Shown in pieces: positions 36,790 through 50,600 of a stretch of 64,000 bases of DNA. The position numbers were made by a program, and so were the translations under genes. Numbering within the stretch: position 1 is the stretch's first letter; the number at the start of each line of letters is the position of its first letter. The stretch is from Sipunculus nudus. Its lineage: Eukaryota; Annelida; Sipuncula; Golfingiida; Sipunculidae. The notes under the pieces were generated by a model. That model was not told the DNA's origin and did no database searches. It saw only the letters and a program-made list of their open reading frames with translations. The DNA lies in assembly GCA_026874595.1 (NCBI GenBank), contig CM049319.1, forward strand, positions 53,890,917-53,954,916, in the 5' to 3' direction.

Positions 36790-39277
36790 TATAACAAAAT
36801 ACGATCGCTTTTGTCAAAATAACAGCGAGATGGAAAGGTATGTTGGACATGATTAATGACAGGGCGTGTTGTCATGCATGACAGTTCTTGACAGAGATCA
36901 AGACATTCTACACAGCTTTGAATTTACGAGGTCACAATGGTTTAATGGATATTATATATCACCACATTATGTAAACAATCAAGCAAAATAATCAATACAA
37001 TATCACAACACTACACTCATATACACAAAACTCATCAAATCTCTAATTCCTGCAACATTCTTAAACAAGAAAGCTAGCGGTTACTGTACTCCTAAATGTG
37101 TCTCTAAAAATAATACATGACGCATATTGTTATTTTATAACACTTCGTCAATATGACATGATGATAATTAAATGAAATTATCAAATGCTACTTATTTTTT
37201 GCATTTAAAAAGTTTCTTGTGATAATTTTGTACATTATGCAGTGAAATGTTTACTAGACAATAGATACAAAAGTGACACCTGACTAAAAATGAAAGCGAA
37301 ATTTGCATTATATAATTCTAAATCTTGATGCAAATTCAATCATTGTGTTCATTTCAGCAACAAGCAAATAACTTTACTCTTTTCATAAACTAAAATGATA
37401 AACATCTCATGGAAAGAAACAAAACAGGTTTACATTCAGTAAAAACTATAAAACACTGAATATACTAATTGCTAAGGAATTCATGAGATGTTTTAATAAA
37501 TGTAATGTCAGTAAAAACTATTGCTTAATTCAAGAAAATAAAAGATAAGTCGAAAAATATCCATTTTATTCAACACTGATAGCTTGCTAAAAATAACACA
37601 ACTGTAAATAGAGACACACACACTGCAGAACTCTCCATATTAGTTCAAGGTCACATTCTACATGACTATTCAAGGTCATATTCTACTCAAAGTTTCAAGG
37701 TCAGCCTTAAGGTGAACATTAGTCATATTTTGAACAACAGAAGGGCATGAACCATGCCATCCTGTCAGGTCTGTAATGTACCATAAAATTCCTAACAGAA
37801 GTTGCATCCTTATTACAAGTCTCACCCTGACTCTTCACTTCTGCCTTTGGAAATGCTGTTCAACATTTGTTTCAGATAAGATTTCAAATTCAATTTATTT
37901 ACTCTTATAAAACGCACTAAATTACCTAGTTCAGTGAAATAGGTATCACTGACTCAAGTCATTGAAGGATTGCTTTAAAAATGATGTGTGTGCACCCCTT
38001 GTAATTGCATACTGGTACATCATACAAAACCTGATGAAAATGGTAAACCCTTTCATTAGCAAGGGCATATATTACAAAATCCCTTGATAATTTGACATGA
38101 AATGGTATGGAGAAACAATGCAACATGGCTAAGCTTGTGGTATTGCTTAAATCAACTGTCACTTGGAAAACATCTCAAGTGCAGCTGCACTTAGTCACAA
38201 GTTGAAATGACCTACACATTTTTAGTGATGACCTTGGCAGACATTTGGAATAACTATGGATTACCAATGGAAGAGCACATCCATGAATTTATCATTTTTT
38301 TCTGTAAAAACTGCTACAAAAATAAAAACATATAACAAAAATATCCATGTTAAGTGCTTCAACAAACTTTAAACTTTAAAAGGACTTGTAGAGGCTAAGG
38401 GCCTTGACAAGTTTCTGGAGTCAAGGTAATTATCATTATGGTAACAGGATAAACATTCTGTGGACTCTCGATACAAAACATTATGCAAGCAAATTGTTTC
38501 CCCCTATTGAGACACCATAGTTATGTTCAAAGAGTTGGTAGAACATTCACTATATGTTTTGTTACCAGAGTCAGTAGAACAATAATTTTTTGTGTCGCCT
38601 AAGTTATCACTCAAAATCTTGCATGGGTGCTCACTTGCTGTGATTTTCTGATGGCTTTCTCCAATTCTCACATTTTTGGTTGCTTTGATATAATTCGGTA
38701 CACAGTGTGTGGGTGACACCATCTTTAACATTTATGTCACAGCAAATGTCTATAAATCATCACATAGGGTATCAGAGTAAATCTTTCACATTTGAACATT
38801 AAACAATTTTTTTTGTTTTTCAATATGTAAAACTTGTGTCACTGGGAATGGTCACAGGCAATCAAAAACAATTGTATGTATCTGCTGTAATTCAAAACAA
38901 TATATGCAAACCATCACATCCACACACTCCTTGAACTGCGGTCATGTTACATTAATTTTAGCTGGTTCCACTTGCAAAGGCTGCCCTTGCTGTGTACAAC
39001 TGCCACGGTTAATGCACAAGGCTATGAATGATCTGATGAATAAGAATCAGGCAATGCAAATTTCCCCCATGATATTACTGATTCATTCTCTTTAGCTATT
39101 AAGGACAGACATTGATTGAGTACCATGGGACCCCCTGATTCTTATTCAAACTGCCCATAAGTGACAAGATCACCTCCATATTGAGGGAATGTCCATTAAA
39201 AAAACACTTAGAGACAGCTTATATCCTCAAAGGAAGGACTGTATGATTTGGACCGTGCCAAGATTTTTACAACAAGT
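36790..39277. other. 3' flank region of glycogen synthase, no gene seen
   Basis: This AT-rich stretch lacks the G runs of the left part of the window and has few repeats. It could be part of a long 3' UTR or plain intergenic DNA. Three GTTCAAGGTCA/ATTCAAGGTCATATTCTA copies lie at about 37640-37700. No open frame is convincing. Confidence 0.4.
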
Positions 39278-40530
39278 GACTCGTGGGTCATGATGCTCAG
39301 CCGACTGATATGTTGATAATATGTCCTTGCACAGAAAACCAATTAAAATAGGTGGAATCATTGTTCATGCATATTAGCTTAAGTTCATCAAGACCCATAA
39401 GCACAACAAATCTAATGACAATCCAACCAGCCTTTCATGAGGAATCTGGCAATTTGTGTGTATTTTGCATTATTTCTGGGGTGCTCAAATATACCCCAAA
39501 ACTCTGAGAATATATTTCACTGTGACCCCATTTCAGGTTTCTGGGGAGAACTTTTGAAGAACTCTCAAGATGTCAAGTTAGAAGATTCTGAGCCCCATGG
39601 TTATGATTTGTCCCCTACTTTGGTATCAAATTTTTAATTATTCTGGTGGGTACTTCTGAGCCTCATAGCTCGCACAATATGGGTGACAGAGACCTAGACC
39701 AAGGTGACTTTTCATGGACCTATCTGGATGTAAAGTTAGAAGATTCCAAGTCCAGCGGTTATGATTTGTGCCCTGTTAACAGATGACGGCATCTTTTGAG
39801 TTCTCAAAATAGAAAAAAAAAATCGTAAAAAAATTGAAAAAATACCGGTGGCGCCACCAGTCTGCAGAAACTGATGAAACTCTCCATGAATAATAATGCA
39901 AAGAATCATGGTGATCAATGCTTTAGTTGTACAGATACTTGAGTTTTTGTATCAAATTTTTCATTATTCTTCGGGGTACCTTGGAGCCCTATAGGGCCAT
40001 AGCTGGAAGAATATGGGTAACAGAGACCGAATTCCAGGTTTCTGATGAGACTTATCATGGACCTCTCTGGATGTAAAGTTAGAAGATTCCAGGTCCAGTG
40101 GTTACAATTTGTGCCTTGTTAAAAGATGACAGCATCTTTTGAGGTATAAAAAATCGTAAAAACTAAAAAATACAGATGGCTCCACCAGTCTGCAGGAACT
40201 GATGAACCACTCCATGTTCAATAACCATGCAAAGAATGATGGTGATCAATGCATTTGTTGTTCAGATTTGAGCTTTTTGTATCAAATTTTTTATTATTCT
40301 GGGGGGTTCTTGAGAGCCCCATAGCTTGAAGAATATGGGTATCAGAGACCTAATTCCAGGTTTCCAAGTAGATTTTTCATGGACCCCTCTGGATGTAAAG
40401 TAAGAAGATTCCAGGTCCAGTGGTTACGATTTGTGCCTTGTTTAAGGACAGATGGCCGGATGGCCGGAAGGACGACGGACAAAGAGTGATCGCTATAGCT
40501 CAGATGACTTACAGTCAGCTGAGCTAAAAA
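39278..40530 (+). mobile_element. Module-array element A2: three ~330-bp modules
   Basis: This copy has the same start (GTGGGTCATGATGCTCAGCC), the same module and the same end (GGCCGGATGGCCGGAAGGAC, hairpin 40496-40526, AAAAA) as the copy at 31.6 kb. ATGGGT markers lie near 39678, 40013 and 40337, so it holds about three modules. The G-run sites are short here (3-6 bases), unlike in A1. Confidence 0.85.
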
Positions 40531-41502
40531 CCCAAGGTTGTGAGGTCCTGTTGACTGGCAAACATCGACCAAACATGAACTGCCTTCATCATTTTTTCTA
40601 GTGCTCACACAGTAGGACTTTGAAGTAATATCCTGTTGCATGAACTTCGGCATGGTACAAATAATAAACAAAACCCATGGTGGCTATATATGGCAGATAA
40701 TCCCTTTGCAAGCAATGGTATGAAATAGAATGGATACAACATGACCACAGTGCAAGAAGTGTGCTGATTACAAGACTATGTGACTTATTAAGAGGTGTAT
40801 CATATGACTTTCTCCACAACTGAGAAGTGATTACTAACAGCTGCTCAAGTGAATTAATCACAGCATATTTGAGTGCAAATGGTTTGAACACTATAGAAAA
40901 TAGCAACATGCGATTACCACTTCAATGTTTCTGTCATATTCCATTTTAAAAATTCCCTACATGATTCAGCGATATTTTGACTAAAATATAAACTCTCACT
41001 CTGCTTGGCACCTTAGTGAAATAAATCAAAACAAATAATTGTCATAATTCACTTAACTCCTTATACAGCATTTATGCTTTATTCAGGTCATATCCCCTGA
41101 CATTTAACAACTGCTTTTAACAGTACGGTGTGCACCATATCATCACAGGGAGTTGGCATTTGGCCAAGAATACTCCAACTAATGAAAGTTGAGTATTGCA
41201 GATCTCACCATGTGTGAGACCCTACAATACTCTTCTCTCATTGGTCTGAACATTCAAATAACAAACCCTGCGACTGAAAATAGTGGTTAAGTGAAATGGG
41301 TTACAGAACAAATGTAATGTGACCACTGCACAAAGGGAGTGTAGTATTCTATCTATTGTTTAATGCTCACAGGCACTGCTGTATTCTCTATGCTGCAAGT
41401 ACACTAACCTGGAAGCACTCACACATCTTGACTATTCAATCATATAGCCATTAAACATGACCATGATGTAAAGATGCAAATTTATTCTTTGTGGGACCAG
41501 CA
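40530..41502 (-). other. 3' flank / probable 3' UTR of glycogen synthase
   Basis: Downstream of the stop codon on the minus strand this stretch has no open frame of interest. AATAAA on the minus strand occurs at 41481-41486, only about 20 bases after the stop, and at 41078-41083. The second is a more plausible cleavage signal, but neither can be chosen from sequence alone, and the transcript could extend further into 36.8-39.3 kb. A small imperfect hairpin (GAGTATTG paired with CAATACTC) is at 41191-41232. Confidence 0.4.
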
Positions 41503-41673
41503 TCAACTAGAGCTGTTGTCTTTCATACTTAAGACCTCTCTCTCCTCCTCACTGTCAGGCTCATCTATTTCATCATCAGCATTATCTTCAACATCAGATG
41601 GCGCCGGTGTGCTGGCACGAGAAAGTGATGGGGACCCAGGTAAAGACATTGGTCTTGCTATGTACAAGCGTCC
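41503..41673 (-). CDS. GYS: Glycogen synthase last coding exon, phosphoregulatory tail and stop
   Basis: The exon follows a TTGTAG acceptor and has 56 codons plus TGA. It reads [20 protein letters not shown], then [15 protein letters not shown] and an acidic end. Ser/Thr at positions 10, 14, 18, 22 and 26 are spaced every fourth residue. This equals sites 3a, 3b, 3c, 4 and 5 of vertebrate GYS1 (GSK3 primed by CK2); site 4 is Thr here. The acidic DVED after the last Ser is a CK2 context. The tail ends about 30 residues after site 5, so equivalents of the mammalian PKA sites 1a/1b are absent. Confidence 0.95.
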   Translation of the reverse strand, partial: GRLYIARPMSLPGSPSLSRASTPAPSDVEDNADDEIDEPDSEEEREVLSMKDNSSS

Positions 41674-44600
41674 CTACAAAAAAAAAACAAAAAAACACAT
41701 CAATCTGTTAATTGGTCCAATGGAACCTTAAAACTTTCATAAAATAAAAATGAGTTTCTTTTGATTCTTTTAAAATAATTTAAAACAACCACTCTACTAT
41801 GTGTGTAAGTTTACTGTATTAAAATCACTGACTGCAGTTGTTAAAAGTTACCTTATGTGTGGCAGCACCTGTAAAATCTACATATACTATCCAAAAACTT
41901 TGCAAAGTTGTAAAATTGCCTTTACAAGGTGGATATTTCAAATATCAACCAAATTTGTACACTGTAATTTCAGCAGTGTCTCTATCTGGCCCTGTTTACT
42001 CCAAATGTAAACAGATTTCCAAAAAGTCTCAATGACAGAATGTTTTCATTACAAGAGCTGTTATACTATAACTATATTTGAAACAAATCACTAATAATTA
42101 TGATAAAAAATAAACCCATGAAATATATGTTGTAAAGCATGAAATATAAATGTATGACTGTGGTTTATGAATTTTATTGTCAGACTACAAGTAGGTAATC
42201 TCCAGAGAAAGGTGGCCTTTATGCCAATGAATGGCCTTGCTGTAATAAAGAAATCCACTGAAAATTATGCAAAACTAGCCTTTTAATTAACAACATACAA
42301 GATCAAGATAAGATCCATTATTCCTTATATAAAACTCTCTCTGTACAACATATCATCTAAATATTTTCATAACTATTTGAATAAACTTGATTACAACTAA
42401 AAAAAGTCAACCGAGGGGAACACAAGATACCTCCCTGCCTGGTGAAGGTATAATAAAAATATAGTGAATGAGCCATGAACAGTGAAAGCTATTAGGTATG
42501 TTTTCATTGCCAATTTCTATTTTAAGGACTGGTTACATTTGATTTTCAGGTACCCAATAGGTGGCAGCACATGCTGGTGTAGCAGAATTCAGAATATATA
42601 CACAACAGCTGCCTGATAACTTACCGTTTCTGGGTTTTCTGTGAACAGATCTGGATACTTCCTTGTGAGAGCTTGGTTGCGTGCCTTACGGTAATACTGA
42701 AAAATTATAAGTTTGGTGAATTCACTGTATACAAAAATGACAAATAAATGTTTCTCTACAGCATATTTAAGTCTGTCAATTAATTACTAATTTACACAAT
42801 TTAGATGGAACAAAGATACTGACGTATACAACTTCCATGGAAGTGAAAGAAATATCAAAACACAAAGCAACATATTACAAGGCTTTAATAAAACAACTGA
42901 AAACTTGAAAATGTTTGCTTCACCAGTTTTTATGGGCAAAATTCTGAAAGAGTATTTAACATTCACAGGTACACTTGCCTTATTTGTTATTTATTTTATC
43001 AAGACTTTTGTCACATGACCCACCTATACACCTGAGGTGTCTAAATCCAATAACCACCTCATGAATTTTTAAGTAAACCTAAAATGATTCTTATTAATAC
43101 ACTTTCGTTTTAGGAGAAAAAGCGTTTGACGAATGACAGACATTTAACGAGTGACAGACATTAAACAGGTGACAGACAGTTGACAAGTGACAGGCATTTT
43201 ACAAGTAATAGCAGTTGCCAAGTGACAGACATTTGATGAGTAACAGAATTTATGAGTGACAGACTCAGATAAGTGACTAGTGACAAACATTTGACGAGTG
43301 ACAGACATTAAACAGTGATAGACATTTGATGAGTGACACACATTTAATGAGGGACAGACACTGGATATGGGACACACATTTTACAAGCTACAGGCATTTG
43401 AGTGACAAACATTTGACAAGTGACAGATATTTGAAGAATGACAGACATTTTGTGAGTGACAGACATTTTATGAGTGACAGACATCTAAAGAGAGACAGAC
43501 ATGTTGCGAGTGACAGACTTACCACCCCCAGGTTCTTCCAGTCGAGTAACTCAGACAGACGCTCTGTGCGGTTTCTTTGGATGATTCTCTGTCTCCGAGA
43601 CAGACACGTAAAGTCAAACAGGTACTGGAAGAAGAGATGTAAAAAAGTTGAAAGAATTCACATTCTAAGCACTTGTAATAGAAAAACCCCTTTAACATGG
43701 TGGTAAATGGCTAAAAAAATTGTAAAACCTGTATTAGAAAAAACCTTTCAAGATGGTGAAAAATTCTAAAACTTCATAAAATTACATTCTAATAATATAC
43801 AATTTTCTATACTTTACAGAGCTTGTTACAGAAATGGAGGACAAATTAAATGCAGTTTAAAGCCAGCTATTCCAGTAGCTTTTCCACAGAACTTATGTGA
43901 CTTCTGGCTAACTCTGAGTAGGCCTACATATTAAAGAACTCCAGGTACCAGTTATTCCTATACAGCCCCTCTGTAACTGATAGATGAGACTGTTTATGTA
44001 CAAAGTGTCCGTGAACATAGCAATGTTGACAAACAGAAAAAAAGGTGCTTGGTTGCTTAGGTGTGGAAGTTTAAAGGTCACTAGTTACAAGACCTGCTTT
44101 GCAAATCTCTGGTTCATCTAACTTGCCACCAGAAGTACTTGTTGAATGTGTTTAGATTATTTTGGCGGCACCCCGCTTTATAAACACGTGTATAAACAAA
44201 ATGAACAGCTTGTGTATATTTTGAGATTAGCAATTCCTGGCCTATTTCTATCAAAGGTTCAAGGGATTTTCTGTAGTTAATAAACATCAGATATTGGTAT
44301 AGGCTCCTTTAAAAATTCAGCACCTGCATGTATATACTGATGTTGGCTTTAATCATGAGGGTTTCATTTTCACAATGTTTGCAAAAGGAAAATTACTGTG
44401 ACAAGCAAATTTGTGGAAATTAAGTCCCCTGCTTCCCCTGCTTGTAATTTTAGATTCCTGTGATCTTCATGCTTGCCTTCTGAATATGTTTCGGTTTTTA
44501 TTTTCCCCTGAAGATGTCTCCACATTTCATAGTGCCTGGATTTTAATTTTTATTGTTTCCTGAAGATGTCTTCACATGTCATAATTTTTTTGTGAGTTGG

Positions 44601-47600
44601 GGAAAAAAAGGGAATATTTTTGATTGTTTTTTGGAGCTGGTGATAATAAATCAGACAGACATTCCAAAACCATTCCCAGCCAAGGTACGCATGAGAGCAA
44701 TTACTGACCCCAAATTTGAATGAAACTGGATAAAATTTAGAAAAGTGATAGCACAGAAATGAAAACCTGATGGACGGACAGACAGAGGGACAGACAAACC
44801 AGAATCAATGTCCCCCGTTCCACGGAAGCGGGGGACAAACGTGAAACCTTGAATAAGACACCTCACCTACACAGGTCATTAAAAATAAAGCTTCATTTGC
44901 ATTTTATTTATCATATCCACGTTGCCTGTAGGTTTAAAAGTCAAAGGTAAAGATTGATATTATAATTAATAACAAATATTGTATGTTACCTGTAAATCTA
45001 AGATTGCAATTATAACTAATATCAGATCTTTCATATTATCTGCCTAAATAAGGAACAAAAATTTCTTCTGTCTCTCTTGGGTCCCCTAAAATTTTTTTTT
45101 TTTATTTTAGAAGAATTTATTATTTATTTCTGGTTTAGCCTAATAAGGCTGTTAGACGATTATGACCTTCGCAATGAAAACTACTGAAACCTCAATCAAA
45201 TACATACATAAATATATAAGTACAAGAGACAAAATGACAAAGACAGAAAACACATAAACATATTACATACAACAAGACATAAAATCAGAAATGCAGGTGT
45301 AGGATTTATAAACATTCGGATAATTAAAAGTTGTTCACCCTAAAAAGTCTATTTCAAGCAGACATTTATTTTCAAAAAGAAAAACAAACTTCTTATGATC
45401 TACTTTTGTTTTATATAGTCAAAAAGCATTAATTTGGTAGTATGGTTATCAATTAAGTTATTTGTCTGATTAATGGTTTCCACAAAATTTTATGGTAACC
45501 GAGTTTACCTTTATACTTTGAAACTTTTTTCTCAACGTTATAATAACCCACTAAATTTGTAAAGAATAAGTGCTCATATTAAAAAATATATCATAATGGA
45601 TAAACTATATATAAGATTTTACATGGTAGGATCACGAAAAATGGATGCAACAAAAAAGTAAAAATAAAAAAAAAATATAAAGTTTGCCAAATTCATAGCC
45701 AACCACTGTAGTCAATGCATACAAAAGACTCGTACAGACCTGGGTCAGCTGACTGATACTCTCTTCAGGGTTGCGGTAGCGACGGTCCACGATGTAGATG
45801 CCGTATGAAGTCGGGTCTTGAATATGCTCCTGCATGAAGCAGCCAAATCCAGACAAGTTTGTAGTGACACTTGGTATCCCCATCACCGTGCATTCCGCTG
45901 GAGAAAAAAAGGCCACACAGTATTAAGTTTTTTTTTAAATTTTTTTAATTTAAAATTTTTTATTTTATTTTTCTTTAAACGTATAGGTCAATGGGCTGTT
46001 GGTGGCACTAACTATTAAATGAGGATGAAGGTATCCATATGATAAGAATGATATGTTATTATTAAGTCTTCTGGATTTCAGGTTTTATATGTTTGGGGTT
46101 AGGAATAATCCAGAAGTCATAACCTGTCACTAAGACATTAGAGCGAATCTCTGATGTTCAATCACAAGATTTCACCAATATGCCATTGAGGCACCGGCAG
46201 GGTTTGAACAGGGGAACTTCAGCTCTGAAGTGTACTGCCTTAACCACTCGGGTATGTCCTACCCCTTGTATACCTGTACTTTCGGCAACCTGGTTTTGCA
46301 AGGCTTCATGTCACATAAGATGAAAGGCGTTAAAATCAAAAGGTGAACTATTCATAAATTTATTGACCAATTAGTATTTTACTTGTGTACATAAGTCCCT
46401 GCCTTTCATGTCATGTTAAAAAATGTGCAATACAAATAAAATAAATAATTATCATATAAAAAATATATAAAACAATCATCAATATAAGAATAAACGCACT
46501 ACAAGAATGCATAATATTGCCCTTGTTAGTTATATGACCTCTGACCTCATCAAATATGCATGGATTTTGCCAAGTATTATATTAAGGTGTTAAATGCTTT
46601 GGTAAATATTTATAATGAGTTTTATAAAAGTCCATCAGAATTTTGCTAACTCATCACAGTGCCACCAAAGTCAGGTGACTTATTACCTCATTATATATGC
46701 AAGGACTTTGGTTGAAATTAAACTTTGTGAGATAATATATTGGTAAATATTACTGTTGATTTTCATCAGAATCCATTTTTATTCCTAGTAAGATATCACT
46801 ACCACAACAAAGAAGGCTGGTGACTTCTGACATCATTAAATATGCAAGGATTTGCCTAGAATGAGACTTATAGGTGTGATAAATTTTTGGTAAGAAGTTA
46901 TGGTTTGTTTCGTGAAAATCCATCAAAGCTAAAGAAAATTATTGCAGCGACACTAAAAGTTAACAGACAGATGGACTGTGGGTATACAATATATAATATG
47001 TCCCATCTTAGACAGTCATATAAAAGTTACAGGGAAAATTAATTTTAGTACACTGGGCTGTTCCATTTTGTAACCAAGGCACTGGCTTTTGTGGCTCAGG
47101 GATAAAGCACAGGACTCAAAGCTGGGTTTATATGCTGAGGCAGTGAGATTTCTCAGGGTTGCCCCAAACTAGGGTGAATGCAGTGCAGGCTTAATGGGAA
47201 GCCATGGCCAATGGCTGTGTTTCAATCAGAAACAATGCGCCTTTCAGGGTTCCTTGGTGGTATGACCCAACAATTAGGATGATAAGGCACCCAAGGCAAG
47301 TAGGTGCAGTAGTCACCAGGCCTGGTTAACAACAGGATATGTTTGAGAGGAAGCATGTGATACTGCCCTGTCTTGTAGTCTGAAACTAGATTTGAATTCT
47401 GCAGATGTATATATACTTAGTTAAGCTAGCATTCTAAAATGGAGGCTGTTACCTCAAACAACAAAAAATTTAAAAAAAAATGAAACTGAACTGACCTGGG
47501 GTGTAGCCCCATGGCTCATAATAACTAGGGAAAACACCGAGATGACAGCCCCGAACAAAATCCTGATAGTCAAGTCCAAACAGTGGGTTACTTGAATTGA

Positions 47601-50600
47601 GGAACTCTGGATGGAAGATTACCTGAAAGGATAAACAAAATTCAGAAATCAAGAAATCAAGTAAATTTAGTGGGATATTTTCATACTTCGACATAAGGAG
47701 CATTAAATAAGAAGCAAACCATCATTTCTGTCAGCTGAGCTAAATTGTAATCAAATACATATTAAGTTTAACTCTGTAAATGATATGTAACAACTAGATG
47801 TGTTCGGACAATGGTCCTCAGAGGGCCCCGCATTTCTGCTAGTGTTGGACTAGTTTACATATGGGTGAAAAATTAAGTTAAATTTGAAAAATATGATTAA
47901 CACAAACAGGTTTTTATCCAAATGCTTGAGGGAGAAATATTCTACTGGATCAAATGATTTTAAAGAATTTTAAAAAAGATATGTCTGAAATAGAAAATAG
48001 AAAATCACTGAACCTAGTCTGTTAGCCATATTTGATTTTGAGCAAGTCTAAAATTCAATTGGTCTGGAGCCCTCATAGGCACCAATGATCCCTGTTAAAT
48101 TTGAAAAGCTGCAGTAGGTTGTTGTTGAGTTATCGCATGCAAAAGGAAATCAGCGATCAGGCTGTGGTGGCCATATTGCAATTCCAACAGGTCTGTAATT
48201 CAACAAGTCTGGAGCCCTTATATGTACCAATTATCCCTGTAAATTTGGGAAAGCTGAAATATGTTGTTGTTGAATTATCGCGCGCGAAAGAAAATCAGCG
48301 AATGGGCTGTGGCCGCCATATTGGAATTCTGACAGATCTGTAATTCAACAGGTGTGGAGTCCTTATAGGTACCAATCATCTCTGTAAATTTTGGAAAGCT
48401 GCAGTATGGTGTTGTAGAATTATCATGCACAAAAGAAATCAGCCATCAGGTTGTGGCAGCCATATTGGAATTCTGACAGGTCTGTAATTCAATAGGTCTG
48501 GAGCCCTCATAAGTACCAATCATCCCTGTGAATTTAGGAAGCTGCAGTAAGTTGTTTTTGAATTATCGCCTGCTAAAGAAAACCAGCGATTGGGCTGTGG
48601 TGGCCATACTGGAATTCAGACAGGTCTGTTATTCAATAGATCTAGAGTTCTCATAGATACCAACCATCCCTGTGAATTCTGGAAAGCTGCAGTATGTTGT
48701 TGTTGAGTTATCACGTGGGATAGAAAGTGTCACTGACGTATGGACAGGAGTATGGAAGGACAAACTGACACGGTGATCACTATAGGGCACTGCTTGTCAA
48801 GCCCTAATAATGTTATATTCTTGGATTCTTACATGCATGTTGTTATTTTCATTAGCCATAGCAAACTGAATCCAATTGCTTGATCATACCATTAATCACA
48901 TCACAGCAAAAACACATAACTGGAACAACATTAGACTGGCCTAGTCCATGTAATAGTTGTGACTTAATTGTTGCTTCTGACAGAGAATTCAAATGTTCCC
49001 GCGTTGGTCGCACTTAGTATTGGCGGCAACTTATATAACTAATTTTCCACTATCAAACCCTCTTATTTCATGGACTGGTAATCTTGGCCGGTTCCCGGAC
49101 GGTCAGCACCACACATCACCGCCTCGCTGAACTCAGGTCTTTTCCAGCGACGTCAGCAGTGATCTTTCCCAGTATCTTTTTCAAAACCAACATGATTCAT
49201 TTAGTCATCCCCTATTCAAGGCTTCCAATTGGCAACTAATATTCCCATTTAATTTGTCTAAATATTTTTAGGCCGTCAATTATGCTGAGATCGGAAAGAC
49301 TTAACTCTCAGCCTCAGTTTTAACATTTATCGGACCACTACTCTTCAAAGTAGGCCTAACAAACTCTGGCTCAGCCAATCAGCACGAGATATTCAGGTGC
49401 CCACGACGAGCGCAGTCAAAATGTACTGGCTGACTGAAAGGATAACGATTCGCAATTTGACAGTCAATACAAGGGTTCAAACAAATGCTGCCAGCTGCTC
49501 TTGTCATCCCGGCAGAGGGAATTTTACTGGACCTGTCAGTACAAAATTGTTGCAATAGTGTCTACAATATGCACTTACATTTGGCCCATGGGTCGTAATA
49601 TTCGTTCAGCAGTGATATATCATAGGACACGAAGGTCTATGTGTGGACTACCTGAATACATGATATCAGTGCGAATGTTACCAAGCGGGTCGAGCTGTGG
49701 GACCACTGTTGGCGTTCTCATAGCAACGACGCCACTCACATGAGGTGTGATGGCCTGATATGCAAATACAGGGGAATTGTCAGGTCCTCAAAGAGCCTTG
49801 TGATGCCTTAATATGCAAATATAAGGGATTCACCATACAGACTTTACAGGCCTCAGCTGGCACCGAGTTAAGTCTATCTGTACATGGAATCACGTTTTAT
49901 TTTAAGCATTTATTAATAAACGCTAATACTAAAGCCCAGGAAGGGCTAAAACAACAAAGCAAATTGTTGATGTTGCACTGGTACACCATCTAGTCCATAA
50001 AAGCACTTAAGTCAAGTCAGCCCAAAGCAATTTTCTTACTCATATAACTAGATGACTTTTTTCCAAACAAAATATAAATGTGTGACCAGAATGGCTTTTG
50101 GCTCCATGATTTAAACTGGTTTTGGGACCGATGATCAATTATAACTGATGATTGGTTGGCTGATGATTGATTGGATGTGCATGGCTAAAAATGATTTCAG
50201 AGTTTTCAAGGCTTTATAATGATGGAAGGTTAGCTTTCATAAAATTTATGTGAACAAAAGTTAGGACAATCTGTGTTTAAATATAAATTCAAACCTAAGT
50301 TTACTATATACATATATGGGTTAAAGACTGGTATGAAATATATTAGCAAATACTAGGTCTAAATAGTTAAATAGTTTACATTGTTGCAGTGTCTTGTGTT
50401 TGGAAATAGTAGTAATAACATAATTGATCATCAGTAAATATCGGTTGGTCTACACTGAAGCTAATCAGAATCAATTGGCTGTTCAGGAACATATATACAA
50501 TCTAACCATATACAGATCTATACATCATGTAAACTGATATAAAGGCCTTCACATTTGAACACATGTGTAACTAGAAATATCACTCAGAGAGTGCAGACCT

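Noticed and set aside
43326-43706. 126-codon plus-strand frame rich in DRHFMSDRH
   Set aside because: It is the reverse reading of the 18-bp minisatellite and of a synthase exon.
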